Positions 17,755 to 26,165 are shown, counted from the stretch's first letter. The stretch: 34,895 nt of DNA from Winogradskyella sp. (GCF_013213975.1 NZ_JABSST010000033.1:1-34895), one strand, 5' to 3'. Made by a program: numbers and translations. Notes: a model not told the origin generated them from the letters alone.

Positions 17755-18747
17755 TTAGTCTTTATCTAATTTGTATTTACTTAAATCCATACCAAAGTTA
17801 AGACCCTTAACGTTAACTAGTTCTTCTAGCTCAGTTAATGACTTCTTACCAAAGTTTCTGAATTTCATTAAATCATTTTTATTAAATGATACTAAATCAC
17901 CTAAAGTATCAACCTCTGCAGCTTTTAAACAGTTTAATGCACGCACAGAAAGGTCCATATCAACTAATTTAGTTTTTAATAATTGTCTCATGTGAAGTGA
18001 CTCTTCATCATAAGTTTCAGTCTGTGCAATTTCATCAGCTTCAAGGGTAATACGCTCGTCAGAGAATAACATGAAGTGGTGAATTAATATTTTAGCAGCT
18101 TCCGTTAATGCATCTTTAGGATGAATTGAACCATCTGTTTGAATTTCGAAAACCAATTTTTCATAATCCGTTTTTTGCTCAACACGGAAGTTTTCAATGC
18201 TATACTTTACATTCTTTATTGGAGTGTAAATTGAATCTGTAAAAATAGTTCCTATTGGTGCAGAAGCTTTTTTATTTTCTTCAGCAGGAACATAACCTCT
18301 ACCTTTTTCGATCGTTAATTCCATGTTGATGTTTACTTTCGGATCTAAGTTACAGATCACTAAATCCGTATTTAATACTTGGAAACCAGAAATAAACTTT
18401 TGGAAATCACCAGCAGTGATTTGCTCTTGTCCTGAAATAGAAATTGTAACAGTTTCGTTATCAACTTCATCAATTTGACGCTTAAAGTTAACTTGCTTTA
18501 AGTTCAACACCATTTCAGTAACATCTTCTACTACACCAGAAATTGTAGAAAATTCGTGATCTACACCTTCTATTCTAACAGATGTAATTGCGAAACCTTC
18601 TAAAGAAGATAATAACACACGTCTTAGTGCATTACCAACTGTTAAACCATATCCTGGTTCTAATGGTCTGAATTCGAATTTACCTTCGAAATCAGTAGAA
18701 TCAATCATGATTACTTTGTCTGGTTTTTGAAAATTTAATATTGCCAT
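17755..18747 (-). CDS. rpoA: RNA polymerase subunit alpha
   Basis: 330 aa. The N-terminal domain (about 1-230) dimerises and nucleates core assembly; [23 protein letters not shown] (26-48, read in parts) and the [10 protein letters not shown] segment are typical. After a linker, the C-terminal domain (about 255-320) carries [20 protein letters not shown] and the helix-hairpin-helix [14 protein letters not shown], which contact upstream DNA and activators. It sits between rpsD (96 nt upstream) and rplQ, as in the alpha operon of most bacteria. Confidence 0.99.
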   Translation of the reverse strand: MAILNFQKPDKVIMIDSTDFEGKFEFRPLEPGYGLTVGNALRRVLLSSLEGFAITSVRIEGVDHEFSTISGVVEDVTEMVLNLKQVNFKRQIDEVDNETVTISISGQEQITAGDFQKFISGFQVLNTDLVICNLDPKVNINMELTIEKGRGYVPAEENKKASAPIGTIFTDSIYTPIKNVKYSIENFRVEQKTDYEKLVFEIQTDGSIHPKDALTEAAKILIHHFMLFSDERITLEADEIAQTETYDEESLHMRQLLKTKLVDMDLSVRALNCLKAAEVDTLGDLVSFNKNDLMKFRNFGKKSLTELEELVNVKGLNFGMDLSKYKLDKD

Positions 18748-18788
18748 ACTCTTGCCTTCGTTTTAATTGTTATTTAGTTGCGCGGTTT

Positions 18789-18817
18789 AAAGGTTTGAAG
18801 AAGACCATAAACCCTTT
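18789..18817 (-). other. Hairpin in the rpsD-rpoA gap
   Basis: AAAGGTTT (18789-18796) can pair with AAACCCTTT (18809-18817) with one bulged base. It lies about 26 nt after the rpsD stop in minus-strand order. No T run follows. A role in alpha-operon regulation by S4 is conceivable but not shown. Confidence 0.3.
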
Positions 18818-18843
18818 GGCTAAATACCAATGTGATTAATTTA

Positions 18844-19449
18844 TTATTTAGAATACAATTCGACGATGAACTGCTCATTGATTTGCTCAGGAATCTGAAT
18901 TCTCGCTGGAACAGCAACATAAGTACCTTCCATTGTATCATTATTCCAAGTAATCCATTCGTAAACGTTGCTTGAATTTGCTAAAGAATTTTTGATTGCC
19001 TCTAAAGACTTCGATTTTTCTCTAACACCTACAACATCACCAGCTTTTAATTGGTAAGATGGAATGTTTACTTTTTCACCGTTAACGGTTATGTGTCTAT
19101 GTGACACTAACTGTCTCGCACCGCTTCTAGTTGGAGAAATACCCATTCTGTAAACTACGTTATCTAAACGTGATTCACATAACTGTAATAATACCTCACC
19201 AGTAATACCCTGTGCAGCGGTTGCTCTTTTAAACATGTTTCTGAATTGGCGCTCTAAAATACCGTAAGTATATTTTGCTTTTTGCTTCTCCATTAATTGG
19301 ATAGCGTATTCAGATTTTTTTCCACGACGACGATTATTTCCGTGCTGACCTGGAGGATAGTTTCTTTTTTCGAAGGCTTTATCGTCTCCAAAAATAGGTT
19401 GCCCGAATTTACGAGCGATTTTTGTTTTAGGACCAGTATATCTTGCCAT
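18844..19449 (-). CDS. rpsD: 30S ribosomal protein S4
   Basis: 201 aa. S4 (uS4) is a primary 16S rRNA binder that nucleates the 5' domain of the small subunit. The N-terminal region [17 protein letters not shown] lacks the four zinc-binding cysteines seen in some S4 proteins, so this is the zinc-free form. The S4 RNA-binding domain is at about 90-150 ([24 protein letters not shown]). In E. coli S4 represses the alpha operon by binding the rpsM leader. Here it is separated from rpsK by a terminator and a promoter box and may have its own expression. Confidence 0.99.
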   Translation of the reverse strand: MARYTGPKTKIARKFGQPIFGDDKAFEKRNYPPGQHGNNRRRGKKSEYAIQLMEKQKAKYTYGILERQFRNMFKRATAAQGITGEVLLQLCESRLDNVVYRMGISPTRSGARQLVSHRHITVNGEKVNIPSYQLKAGDVVGVREKSKSLEAIKNSLANSSNVYEWITWNNDTMEGTYVAVPARIQIPEQINEQFIVELYSK

Positions 19450-19553
19450 TTTTTAATTGTTTTTGAGAGTAGTTAAAGAATTAAGGTCTTAATCTTATCC
19501 TTCAATAACCATTTACCTCTCGTTGATACTTGTTATTTTAAATTTTAAGTTTG

Positions 19554-19561
19554 CAAATGTA
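19554..19561 (-). promoter_or_regulatory. -7 promoter box before rpsD-rpoA-rplQ
   Basis: On the minus strand TACATTTG matches TAnnTTTG exactly. It lies just 5 nt beyond the T run of the rpsK terminator and about 104 nt before the rpsD ATG. A TTG occurs 23 bp upstream, a little farther than the usual spacing. Confidence 0.45.
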
Positions 19562-19566
19562 CGCAT

Positions 19567-19612
19567 AAAAAAGCAAATATCAGTCAATTATTTGACTGAT
19601 ATTAATTGCTTT
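19567..19612 (-). terminator. Terminator inside the ribosomal operon, after rpsK
   Basis: Strong two-part stem: AAAGCAA (19570-19576) with TTGCTTT (19606-19612), and ATATCAGTCAA (19577-19587) with TTGACTGATAT (19592-19602), bulge TAA, loop TTAT. On the minus strand a run of six T (19567-19572) follows. It begins about 10 nt after the rpsK stop. Confidence 0.8.
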
Positions 19613-19622
19613 AAATCCGTAA

Positions 19623-20006
19623 TTATACACGACGTCTTTTAGGTGGACGACAACCATTATGTGGCATTGGAGTTACATCAATGATTTCTGATACCTCAAT
19701 ACCTGCATTGTGTATGGATCTGATAGCAGATTCTCTACCGTTACCAGGACCTTTTACATAAACTTTTACTTTCTTTAAACCAGCTTCTTTTGCTACACCT
19801 GCAGCATCTTCAGCTGCTAATTGTGCTGCATAAGGAGTGTTCTTTTTAGAACCTCTAAAGCCCATTTTACCAGCAGATGACCAAGAAATTACGTCACCTT
19901 TTTTATTTGTTAAAGAAATAATGATGTTGTTAAATGAAGCTGTGATGTGTGCTTCGCCAATAGCATCAACAATTACTTTACGTTTTTTAGAACTTGACTT
20001 TGCCAT
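19623..20006 (-). CDS. rpsK: 30S ribosomal protein S11
   Basis: 127 aa. S11 (uS11) lies on the platform of the small subunit near the mRNA exit path. The core [18 protein letters not shown] (17-34) and the C-terminal [28 protein letters not shown] (in parts, from about 100) are typical, including the conserved Asn-Gly that is often converted to isoaspartate. It follows rpsM after a 104-nt gap holding one copy of the duplicated element, and is followed by a terminator. Confidence 0.99.
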   Translation of the reverse strand: MAKSSSKKRKVIVDAIGEAHITASFNNIIISLTNKKGDVISWSSAGKMGFRGSKKNTPYAAQLAAEDAAGVAKEAGLKKVKVYVKGPGNGRESAIRSIHNAGIEVSEIIDVTPMPHNGCRPPKRRRV

Positions 20007-20031
20007 ATCTTTTAGTTTCTAGTTGTTAGCT

Positions 20032-20099
20032 TTTAGTTGTTAGAATCCTAAACCTTTCGATTTCGAACAGATTCATCTAACGTCTAATTACTAATGACT
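20032..20099. repeat. Copy 1 of a 68-bp intergenic element (rpsM-rpsK gap)
   Basis: Bases 20032-20081 are identical to 20511-20560; after a 2-base difference the next 16 bases are identical again, 66 of 68 overall. The core has the near palindrome TTCGATTTCGAA, and the copy begins and ends with short GTTAG / CTAAC and TTAG / CTAA inverted motifs. On the minus strand it ends about 26 nt before the rpsK start. Confidence 0.9.
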
Positions 20100-20110
20100 A
20101 ATGTCTGTTA

Positions 20111-20485
20111 TTATTTAGTTACTTTTTTCTTGTTAGCAACTGTTTTTCTTCTACCTTTTCTTGTACGAGAGTTGTTTTTAGTACGCTGACCTCTTAACGG
20201 AAGTCCAGCTCTGTGACGAATACCTCTGTAACATCCAATATCCATTAATCGCTTAATGTTTAATTGTGTTTCAGAACGTAATTCACCTTCAATTTTGTAC
20301 GTACCAACTGCCTCACGGATTGCTCCGATTTCATCGTCAGTCCAATCTTGAACTTTTGTGCTTTCGTCTACCTTAGCAGCTTCTAAGATATCTTTAGCTC
20401 TACTTCTACCTATTCCATAGATATAAGTTAAGGATACTACTCCTCTTTTTTGTTTTGGTATGTCTACACCTGCAATTCTTGCCAT
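20111..20485 (-). CDS. rpsM: 30S ribosomal protein S13
   Basis: 124 aa. S13 (uS13) sits in the head of the small subunit and contacts L5 and the P-site tRNA. It shows [15 protein letters not shown] at the start, the helix-two-turn-helix region [10 protein letters not shown] (22-31) and the basic tail [21 protein letters not shown] (in parts, from about 94). It follows rpmJ after a 102-nt gap containing one copy of the 68-bp repeat. Confidence 0.99.
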   Translation of the reverse strand: MARIAGVDIPKQKRGVVSLTYIYGIGRSRAKDILEAAKVDESTKVQDWTDDEIGAIREAVGTYKIEGELRSETQLNIKRLMDIGCYRGIRHRAGLPLRGQRTKNNSRTRKGRRKTVANKKKVTK

Positions 20486-20510
20486 ATTAATTTAGTGTTT
20501 AGTGTTAGTG

Positions 20511-20578
20511 TTTAGTTGTTAGAATCCTAAACCTTTCGATTTCGAACAGATTCATCTAACTACTAATTACTAATGACT
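20511..20578. repeat. Copy 2 of the 68-bp intergenic element (rpmJ-rpsM gap)
   Basis: Matches copy 1 at 66 of 68 positions. It fills most of the gap between the rpmJ stop (20588) and the rpsM start (20485). Its flank is rich in TTAGTG-type short repeats, as copy 1 has TAGTTGTTAG repeats. In both copies the minus strand can be read as a 16-codon ORF beginning MNLFEIERFRILTTK, probably only because the DNA is duplicated. Confidence 0.9.
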
Positions 20579-20587
20579 TTTCTTTGT

Positions 20588-20704
20588 TTATCCTTGTCTT
20601 TGTTTGAATCTAGGATTCTTCTTGTTAATAACGTATAGTCTTCCTTTACGTCGTACTAATTTACAATCAGCACTTCTTTTCTTAACTGATGCTCTTACTT
20701 TCAT
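20588..20704 (-). CDS. rpmJ: 50S ribosomal protein L36 (zinc-free form)
   Basis: 38 aa, decoded by hand: it starts [20 protein letters not shown] and ends [10 protein letters not shown]. The typical zinc ligands of L36 (Cys-x2-Cys and a later Cys and His) are reduced to the single C14, so this is the zinc-independent form of bL36. It lies 25 nt after infA, the usual neighbour. Confidence 0.95.
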   Translation of the reverse strand: MKVRASVKKRSADCKLVRRKGRLYVINKKNPRFKQRQG

Positions 20705-20729
20705 CTGTAATAGTTTTTAAATACTAATT

Positions 20730-20945
20730 TTAGTATCTATAAGTTATTCGAGCCTTAGTTAAATCGTAAGGACTCATTTCTAATTTTACTTTATCACCTG
20801 GTAACAACTTAATGTAGTGCATACGCATCTTACCCGATATATGTGCTGTCACTATGTGACCATTTTCTAATTCAACACGAAACATTGCATTTGATAATGC
20901 TTCTATAATTGTTCCGTCTTGTTCTATCGCTGCTTGCTTTGCCAT
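20730..20945 (-). CDS. infA: Translation initiation factor IF-1
   Basis: 71 aa, a single OB-fold (S1-like) domain. IF-1 binds the A site of the 30S subunit and assists IF-2 and IF-3. The start [17 protein letters not shown] and the blocks FRVELENGH and [17 protein letters not shown] are diagnostic. It directly follows secY after a 78-nt gap, with no map or adk gene between them. Confidence 0.98.
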   Translation of the reverse strand: MAKQAAIEQDGTIIEALSNAMFRVELENGHIVTAHISGKMRMHYIKLLPGDKVKLEMSPYDLTKARITYRY

Positions 20946-21023
20946 AAATTATTTTTAGTGTTCAATTGTCTTTTAACAAATACTTTGCTTAAAGCCATTG
21001 AACTTTCTAAACTGATTTTATAA

Positions 21024-22391
21024 TTATGAGGTAACAGATTTTCTGTTCTTACCTGTTTTCATCAAGCCATCATAATGCTTATTCAATAAATAAGAATTAA
21101 TCTGCTGCATTGTATCAATAGCAACTCCCACCATAATCAATAATGATGTTCCACCAAAGAATAATGCCCAACCTTGTTGCACCCCTGCAAATTGATAAAC
21201 AAATGCTGGAAATATCGCAACCAATGCCAAGAATATAGATCCTGGTAAAGTAATTTGAGACATAATCTTGTCTAAATATTCTGCAGTTTCTGTACCTGGT
21301 CTAATACCTGGAATAAATCCACCACTACGTTTTAAATCATCAGCCATTTTATTCGTTGGTACAGTAATAGCAGTATAGAAATACGTGAATATGATAATTA
21401 ATAATGCAAATACTACATTATACCAAAATCCAAATAAGTTATTTCCAAATTCTGCTTGTAACCACTGACCTGTTTCAGTACCTTCTAAAAATGAAGCTTG
21501 ACCAATTAATCCCGGTACAAACATAATTGCTTGAGCAAATATGATAGGCATTACACCAGAAGCGTTTAGCTTCAACGGTAAAAATTGACGCGATCCAAAT
21601 ACATTCTTCTCGTAACCACCAGAAGCAGTTCGCCTAGCGTATTGAACTGCTATTTTACGCACGGCCATTACTAGGAATACCGATGCTAAAATAATCAAGA
21701 ACCAGATTACCATTTCAATTAAGATCATCATAAAACCACCATTACCACCATCTAATCTTGATGCTGCATTAAGCATAAATGACTGTGGCATAGTCGCAAT
21801 AATACCAACCATAATTAATAATGATATACCATTACCAATACCCTTATCTGTAATTTTTTCACCCAACCACATTGCAAAGACGCAGCCTGTTACTAATATG
21901 ATAACTGATGAAAAGTAAAAGATACTTTCAGAAAAATTAGGGACTAACAAAGCACTCATAGATTGGGCTCCAGATAGCGCAGGTACACTAGCCAAATATC
22001 CAGGCGCTTGTACTAAACAAATACCAATAGTTAACCAACGTGTAATTTGAGTGATTTTCTTTTGACCACTCGCACCTTCCTTTTGTAATTTCTGCAAATA
22101 AGGAATCGCAATACCCATTAATTGTACAACGATGGATGCCGATATATAAGGCATAATTCCTAAGGCAAATACCGAAGCGTTTGCAAAGGCACCACCTGTG
22201 AAGGCATTTAATAATCCTAAAATTCCACCATCTACACCAGCCTGTAAACCTCCTAATTTATCGATATCAATACCAGGTAAAACAACCTGAGCACCAAAAC
22301 GATAAACTAATAATAAACCTAAAGTAAGAATGATTCTATCCTTAAGTTCTGTAATTTTCCAGACGTTTTTTAATGTTTCTATTATCTTCAT
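21024..22391 (-). CDS. secY: Protein translocase subunit SecY
   Basis: 455 aa, about ten transmembrane helices. SecY forms the protein-conducting channel of the inner membrane with SecE and SecG. Recognisable parts are the N-terminal ITELKDRIILTLGLLLVYRFGAQVVLPGID (in pieces, 13-42), the plug and lateral-gate region with GGAFANASVFALGIMPYISASI (about 66-87), and FIPGIRPGTETAEYLD in the C-terminal half. It is cotranscribed with rplO, 12 nt upstream. Confidence 0.99.
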   Translation of the reverse strand: MKIIETLKNVWKITELKDRIILTLGLLLVYRFGAQVVLPGIDIDKLGGLQAGVDGGILGLLNAFTGGAFANASVFALGIMPYISASIVVQLMGIAIPYLQKLQKEGASGQKKITQITRWLTIGICLVQAPGYLASVPALSGAQSMSALLVPNFSESIFYFSSVIILVTGCVFAMWLGEKITDKGIGNGISLLIMVGIIATMPQSFMLNAASRLDGGNGGFMMILIEMVIWFLIILASVFLVMAVRKIAVQYARRTASGGYEKNVFGSRQFLPLKLNASGVMPIIFAQAIMFVPGLIGQASFLEGTETGQWLQAEFGNNLFGFWYNVVFALLIIIFTYFYTAITVPTNKMADDLKRSGGFIPGIRPGTETAEYLDKIMSQITLPGSIFLALVAIFPAFVYQFAGVQQGWALFFGGTSLLIMVGVAIDTMQQINSYLLNKHYDGLMKTGKNRKSVTS

Positions 22392-22403
22392 CCTTAATAT
22401 ATC

Positions 22404-22856
22404 TTATAAAGTTACGGCTTCACCACCAGCAGCTTCAATAGCAGCTTTTGCTGTAGCAGTAAATTTATGAGCAGTTACTGTTAATTTTGCTTTTAATTCA
22501 CCTCTTCCTAAGATTTTCACTAGATCATTCTTTCCAGCTTTACCTAAGGCAACAAGTGTATCAAAGTCTACAGCACCCTTAATTTTCTTTTCGTCTACTA
22601 ACTCCTGTAAAGTATCTAAGTTAATACCTTGGTACTCCACTCTATTGATGTTAGTAAATCCGAATTTAGGGACACGTCTTTGTAAAGGCATTTGACCACC
22701 CTCAAATCCTAATTTCTTAGAATATCCAGAACGTGATTTCGCACCTTTATGACCTCTACGAGCAGTACCACCTTTACCAGATCCTTGCCCACGACCAACG
22801 CGCTTTCCTTGATTTTTAACTGAACCTTCTGCAGGTTTTAAATTACTTAAATCCAT
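22404..22856 (-). CDS. rplO: 50S ribosomal protein L15
   Basis: 150 aa. L15 (uL15) binds 23S rRNA late in large-subunit assembly. The Gly/Arg/Lys-rich N-terminal arm with GKRVGRGQGSGKGGTARRGHKG (in parts, 18-39) and the motif GGQMPLQRRVPKFGF are typical. It lies 16 nt after rpmD and 12 nt before secY. Confidence 0.99.
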   Translation of the reverse strand: MDLSNLKPAEGSVKNQGKRVGRGQGSGKGGTARRGHKGAKSRSGYSKKLGFEGGQMPLQRRVPKFGFTNINRVEYQGINLDTLQELVDEKKIKGAVDFDTLVALGKAGKNDLVKILGRGELKAKLTVTAHKFTATAKAAIEAAGGEAVTL

Positions 22857-22872
22857 TTTTAAGTGTATATTT

Positions 22873-23052
22873 TTAAGCTTCTTCTACAGAAACTAAATGT
22901 TCAACTTTTTTAACCATACCAAGGATATTTGGTGTGGCATCGTGCTCTACAGTTTGACCAATCTTCTTAAGACCTAAAGCTTCTAATGTAAGCTTTTGTC
23001 TTTTAGTACGATTGATTGCACTCTTTACTTTCGTTACTTTAATCTTTGCCAT
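22873..23052 (-). CDS. rpmD: 50S ribosomal protein L30
   Basis: 59 aa, decoded by hand: start MAKIKVTKVKSAINRTKRQK, then TLEALGLKKIGQTVEH and an end HLVSVEEA. This is the short bacterial L30 (uL30) with the conserved RTKRQK-LEALGL core. It sits in the usual place between rpsE (11 nt) and rplO (16 nt). Confidence 0.97.
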   Translation of the reverse strand: MAKIKVTKVKSAINRTKRQKLTLEALGLKKIGQTVEHDATPNILGMVKKVEHLVSVEEA

Positions 23053-23063
23053 CTTATCCTAGA

Positions 23064-23588
23064 TTATCCTTTAAATACTTTTTCAAGTGAAATTCCACGT
23101 TCTCTAGCTACTGCTTTAGCATCTCTTAATTGTAATAGAGCATCAAATGTTGCTTTTACCACATTGTGAGGGTTAGAAGAACCTTGAGACTTTGATAATA
23201 CATCATGTACACCAACAGCTTCAAGTACTGTTCTTACAGCACCACCAGCAATAACTCCTGTACCAGGTGCAGCTGGAATAATATTTACTCTAGCACCACC
23301 ATACTTACCCTTTTGTTCATGAGGTAAAGTACCTTTAATGATTGGAATTCTTACTAAGTTCTTCTTAGCATCTTCAACAGCTTTTGCAATTGCAGTAGCC
23401 ACATCTTTAGACTTTCCTAAACCATGTCCTACAACTCCTGCTTCATCACCTACAACTACGATAGCCGAGAATCCAAATGCTCTACCACCTTTAGTTACCT
23501 TAGTTACACGCTGTACACCAACTAAGCGATCTTTTAAATCTAATCCGCCTGGTTTTACTAATTCTGCGTTTTTATATTTTTGATACAT
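23064..23588 (-). CDS. rpsE: 30S ribosomal protein S5
   Basis: 174 aa. S5 (uS5) lies at the mRNA entry site and influences decoding accuracy. The double-stranded-RNA-binding-like domain with [21 protein letters not shown] (in parts, 28-48) and the C-terminal domain with [17 protein letters not shown] are clear. The region around residues 20-30, where spectinomycin-resistance changes occur in other species, looks ordinary. Confidence 0.99.
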   Translation of the reverse strand: MYQKYKNAELVKPGGLDLKDRLVGVQRVTKVTKGGRAFGFSAIVVVGDEAGVVGHGLGKSKDVATAIAKAVEDAKKNLVRIPIIKGTLPHEQKGKYGGARVNIIPAAPGTGVIAGGAVRTVLEAVGVHDVLSKSQGSSNPHNVVKATFDALLQLRDAKAVARERGISLEKVFKG

Positions 23589-23594
23589 AATGTC

Positions 23595-23951
23595 TTAAAA
23601 TTTAAGTCCTGCTTCTCTAGCACCGTCTGCTAATGATTTTACTCTTCCGTGATATAAGTAACCACCTCTATCAAAAGAAATAGTTTCAACACCAGCTTTA
23701 ATAGCTTTTTCAGCAACAGCCTTACCAACTAAAGCAGCAACTTCAGTTTTATTTCCTTTGGACTTTGCAATATCTTTATCTCTTGAAGATGCAGCAGCTA
23801 TAGTTACTCCAGTAACATCATTTACAACCTGAGCGTAAATTTCTTTATTACTTCTAAAAACAGTTAATCTCGGTCTTGTTTCAGTACCAGATACAACCTT
23901 GCGGATTCTGTTTTTAATTCTTATTCTTCTTTCTGTCTTTGTTAATGCCAT
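23595..23951 (-). CDS. rplR: 50S ribosomal protein L18
   Basis: 118 aa. L18 (uL18) binds 5S rRNA together with L5 and L25 and anchors it to the large subunit. Typical parts are the basic N-terminus ([16 protein letters not shown]), [18 protein letters not shown], and the C-terminal [24 protein letters not shown] (in parts). Six nt separate it from rpsE. Confidence 0.99.
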   Translation of the reverse strand: MALTKTERRIRIKNRIRKVVSGTETRPRLTVFRSNKEIYAQVVNDVTGVTIAAASSRDKDIAKSKGNKTEVAALVGKAVAEKAIKAGVETISFDRGGYLYHGRVKSLADGAREAGLKF

Positions 23952-23961
23952 AACTCAATTA

Positions 23962-24504
23962 TTAAGCTGATTTACCTGCTTTTCTTCTAATTTCTTCACC
24001 AACAAACTTGATACCTTTTCCTTTGTAAGGCTCTGGCTTACGGAAGCCACGAATTTTCGCTGCAACCTGTCCAACCAATTGCTTGTCATGAGATGTTAAT
24101 TTAACGATTGGGTTTTTACCCTTTTCAGATATTGTCTCAACTTTTACTTCTGGCGCAATGTCCATAACAATATTGTGAGAGAAACCAATAGCTAAATCTA
24201 ATTTCTGTCCTTGATTTGATGCTCTGTAACCAACACCTACTAATTCTAATTCTTTAGTAAATCCGTTAGACACACCTTCTATCATATTCGCAATTAACGC
24301 TCTATATAGACCGTGTTTTGCTCTGTGATCTTTCTTTTCTGAAGAACGTGATACTTGTATTGTACCGTCTTCTTGCTTAATTTCAACTGCTGAATAATCT
24401 TGAGATAACTCACCTAATTTACCTTTTACAGTAATTACGTTATCTGTAATCTCAACTGTTACACCTTCAGGAATTGCGATTGGGCTTTTACCTATTCTTG
24501 ACAT
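23962..24504 (-). CDS. rplF: 50S ribosomal protein L6
   Basis: 180 aa, two repeated L6 domains. L6 (uL6) lies near the factor-binding site of the large subunit. It begins MSRIGKSPIAIPEGV and ends with the signature KPEPYKGKGIKFVGEEIRRKAGK (in parts, about 156-178). It lies between rpsH and rplR with gaps of 12 and 10 nt. Confidence 0.99.
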   Translation of the reverse strand: MSRIGKSPIAIPEGVTVEITDNVITVKGKLGELSQDYSAVEIKQEDGTIQVSRSSEKKDHRAKHGLYRALIANMIEGVSNGFTKELELVGVGYRASNQGQKLDLAIGFSHNIVMDIAPEVKVETISEKGKNPIVKLTSHDKQLVGQVAAKIRGFRKPEPYKGKGIKFVGEEIRRKAGKSA

Positions 24505-24516
24505 AACTTCCTGTTT

Positions 24517-24915
24517 TTAGTAAACGTAACATAATACTTCGCCACCAACGTTTTCTCTTTGCGCTTGTTTACCTGTCATCACACCGTGAGACGTTGAAAC
24601 AATTGCAATACCTAAACCATTTAAGATTCTTGGCATTTCGTTAGCCCCAGCATATTTACGTAAACCTGGTTTACTGATTCTTTGAATTTTCTTGATGACG
24701 GACTCTTTAGTGTCTTTGTTGTATTTCAAGGCAATCTTAATAGTACCCTGTACTGTTGAGTCGTCAAACTTATAACTTAAGATGTAGCCCTGATCGAACA
24801 AGATCTTAGTTATCTCTTTTTTTAAGTTAGATGCAGGAATCTCTACCACTCTGTGGTTAGCTTTCACAGCATTTCTAACTCGCGTTAAATAATCCGCTAT
24901 TGGATCTGTGTACAT
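24517..24915 (-). CDS. rpsH: 30S ribosomal protein S8
   Basis: 132 aa. S8 (uS8) binds helix 21 of 16S rRNA; in E. coli it also represses the spc operon by binding a similar structure in its mRNA. Start MYTDPIADYLTRVRNA and end ISTSHGVMTGKQAQRENVGGEVLCYVY-like (here VSTSHGVMTGK and GGEVLCYVY) are diagnostic. It follows rpsN after an unusual 100-nt gap that holds three inverted repeats. Confidence 0.99.
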   Translation of the reverse strand: MYTDPIADYLTRVRNAVKANHRVVEIPASNLKKEITKILFDQGYILSYKFDDSTVQGTIKIALKYNKDTKESVIKKIQRISKPGLRKYAGANEMPRILNGLGIAIVSTSHGVMTGKQAQRENVGGEVLCYVY

Positions 24916-24939
24916 AGTTTTAAATTTTGGAAAATGGTT

Positions 24940-25012
24940 TTCGAGTCTCTCGAACCTACATTCCGATTATACAATAGTTACATTGATAATTGTACAGAAG
25001 CTATTTCGCTTC
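24940..25012 (-). other. Cluster of three hairpins in the rpsN-rpsH gap
   Basis: TTCGAG/CTCGAA (24940-24945, 24949-24954, loop TCT); TACAAT/ATTGTA (about 24970-24994); GAAGC/GCTTC (24997-25001, 25008-25012). All lie in the 100-nt leader of rpsH, inside an operon whose other gaps nearby are 2-12 nt. No T run follows any of them. Confidence 0.5.
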
Positions 25013-25015
25013 CTG

Positions 25016-25285
25016 TTACCAACTTGCTTTTTTTACTCCAGGAATTAACCCTTTATTAGCCATTTCTCTAAACATTACACGAGAGATACCAAACTGTCTC
25101 ATATAACCCTTTGGTCTTCCTGTAAGTTTACAACGGTTGTGCATACGTATTGGTGATGCATTTTTTGGTAACTTTTGTAATGCTTCGTAATCTCCAGCTT
25201 CTTTTAAAGCTTTTCTTTTCTCAGCATATTTAGCAACCGTTTTAGCACGCTTCACCTCACGAGCTTTCATTGATTCTTTAGCCAT
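25016..25285 (-). CDS. rpsN: 30S ribosomal protein S14 (zinc-free, long form)
   Basis: 89 aa. S14 (uS14) lies in the head of the small subunit. It is the long form without the Cys-x2-Cys pairs of the zinc-binding short form; only one Cys is left, in [11 protein letters not shown]. The end [25 protein letters not shown] (in parts) is the family signature. It lies 2 nt after rplE. Confidence 0.99.
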   Translation of the reverse strand: MAKESMKAREVKRAKTVAKYAEKRKALKEAGDYEALQKLPKNASPIRMHNRCKLTGRPKGYMRQFGISRVMFREMANKGLIPGVKKASW

Positions 25286-25287
25286 AA

Positions 25288-25839
25288 TTAATTCTTTTTA
25301 AATGGTAATCCTAGTTCTGTTAATAATGACTTAGCCTCTTTATCTGTTTCAGCTGAAGTCACAAATGTGATATCCATACCAGAAATCTTGTTTATCTTAT
25401 CGATATCAATTTCTGGGAAAATAATCTGTTCTGTAATACCTAAGTTATAATTTCCACGACCATCAAAACCGTTAGCTTTAATACCGTTAAAATCTCTTAC
25501 TCGTGGTAATGCTGAAGTCACTAATCTATCTAAGAATTCATACATTTGCTCACCACGTAAAGTTACTTTAGCACCAATTGGCATACCTTTACGTAATTTA
25601 AATGAAGCAACGTCTTTCTTAGAAATCGTAGCTACAGCTTTCTGTCCAGTAATTTTAGTTAACTCATCAACAGCGTGATCAATTAATTTTTTATCTGCAA
25701 CAGCAGCACCAACACCTCTAGAAAGTACAATTTTTTCTAGCTTAGGTACTTGCATTACATTCTTATATCCAAATTCTTCTGTAAGAGCAGCAACAACTTT
25801 GTCCTTATACTCTTGTTTTAATCTTGCAACGTAAGCCAT
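25288..25839 (-). CDS. rplE: 50S ribosomal protein L5
   Basis: 183 aa. L5 (uL5) binds 5S rRNA and bridges to S13 in the small-subunit head. Visible blocks are the N-terminal [21 protein letters not shown] (in parts), [16 protein letters not shown] (about 87-102) and the C-terminal [16 protein letters not shown]. Only 2 nt separate it from both rplX and rpsN. Confidence 0.99.
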   Translation of the reverse strand: MAYVARLKQEYKDKVVAALTEEFGYKNVMQVPKLEKIVLSRGVGAAVADKKLIDHAVDELTKITGQKAVATISKKDVASFKLRKGMPIGAKVTLRGEQMYEFLDRLVTSALPRVRDFNGIKANGFDGRGNYNLGITEQIIFPEIDIDKINKISGMDITFVTSAETDKEAKSLLTELGLPFKKN

Positions 25840-25841
25840 AA

Positions 25842-26153
25842 TTAAATTACTTCATTAGATTTTTTAGAAAATCTCACTTTAGTGTCGCCATCCATTCTAA
25901 ATCCAACTCTTGTTGTTTCACCTTTACCGGTTAGTAAAGACAAGTTAGATATATGAATAGATGCTTCTTTCTCTACAATACCACCTTGAGGATTCTGTGC
26001 ACTTGGTTTTGTATGTTTCTTAACCATGTTCACACCTTCTACGATGGCTTTGTTCTTATCTTTTAATACTTTAAGTACTTTACCTTCAGATCCTTTATGA
26101 TCGCCAGCAATGACTTGTACTGTATCTCCTGATTTTATTTTAAGCTTTGTCAT
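25842..26153 (-). CDS. rplX: 50S ribosomal protein L24
   Basis: 103 aa from ATG 26153. A TTG four codons upstream (26165) is in frame, but it would nearly touch the rplN stop and the family normally starts at the [10 protein letters not shown] position, so the ATG is preferred. L24 (uL24) is an assembly initiator of the large subunit. The KOW motif is at about 5-32 ([21 protein letters not shown] in parts), followed by [14 protein letters not shown]. Confidence 0.96.
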   Translation of the reverse strand: MTKLKIKSGDTVQVIAGDHKGSEGKVLKVLKDKNKAIVEGVNMVKKHTKPSAQNPQGGIVEKEASIHISNLSLLTGKGETTRVGFRMDGDTKVRFSKKSNEVI

Positions 26154-26165
26154 CTTATTTATCAA

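Noticed and set aside
19493..19561. 17-codon ORF starting ATGCGTACATTTG between rpsK and rpsD
   Set aside because: Its start codon lies upstream of the only plausible promoter box and just after a terminator, so it would not be translated from either transcript.
20060..20082. Short ORF MNLFEIERFRILTTK in both copies of the 68-bp repeat
   Set aside because: Only 16 codons, without any sign of codon bias; its presence in both copies follows from the DNA duplication itself.
26154..26165. TTG start for rplX four codons upstream of the ATG
   Set aside because: The L24 family begins at the ATG position, and TTG would touch the rplN stop; no ribosome-binding signal favours it.
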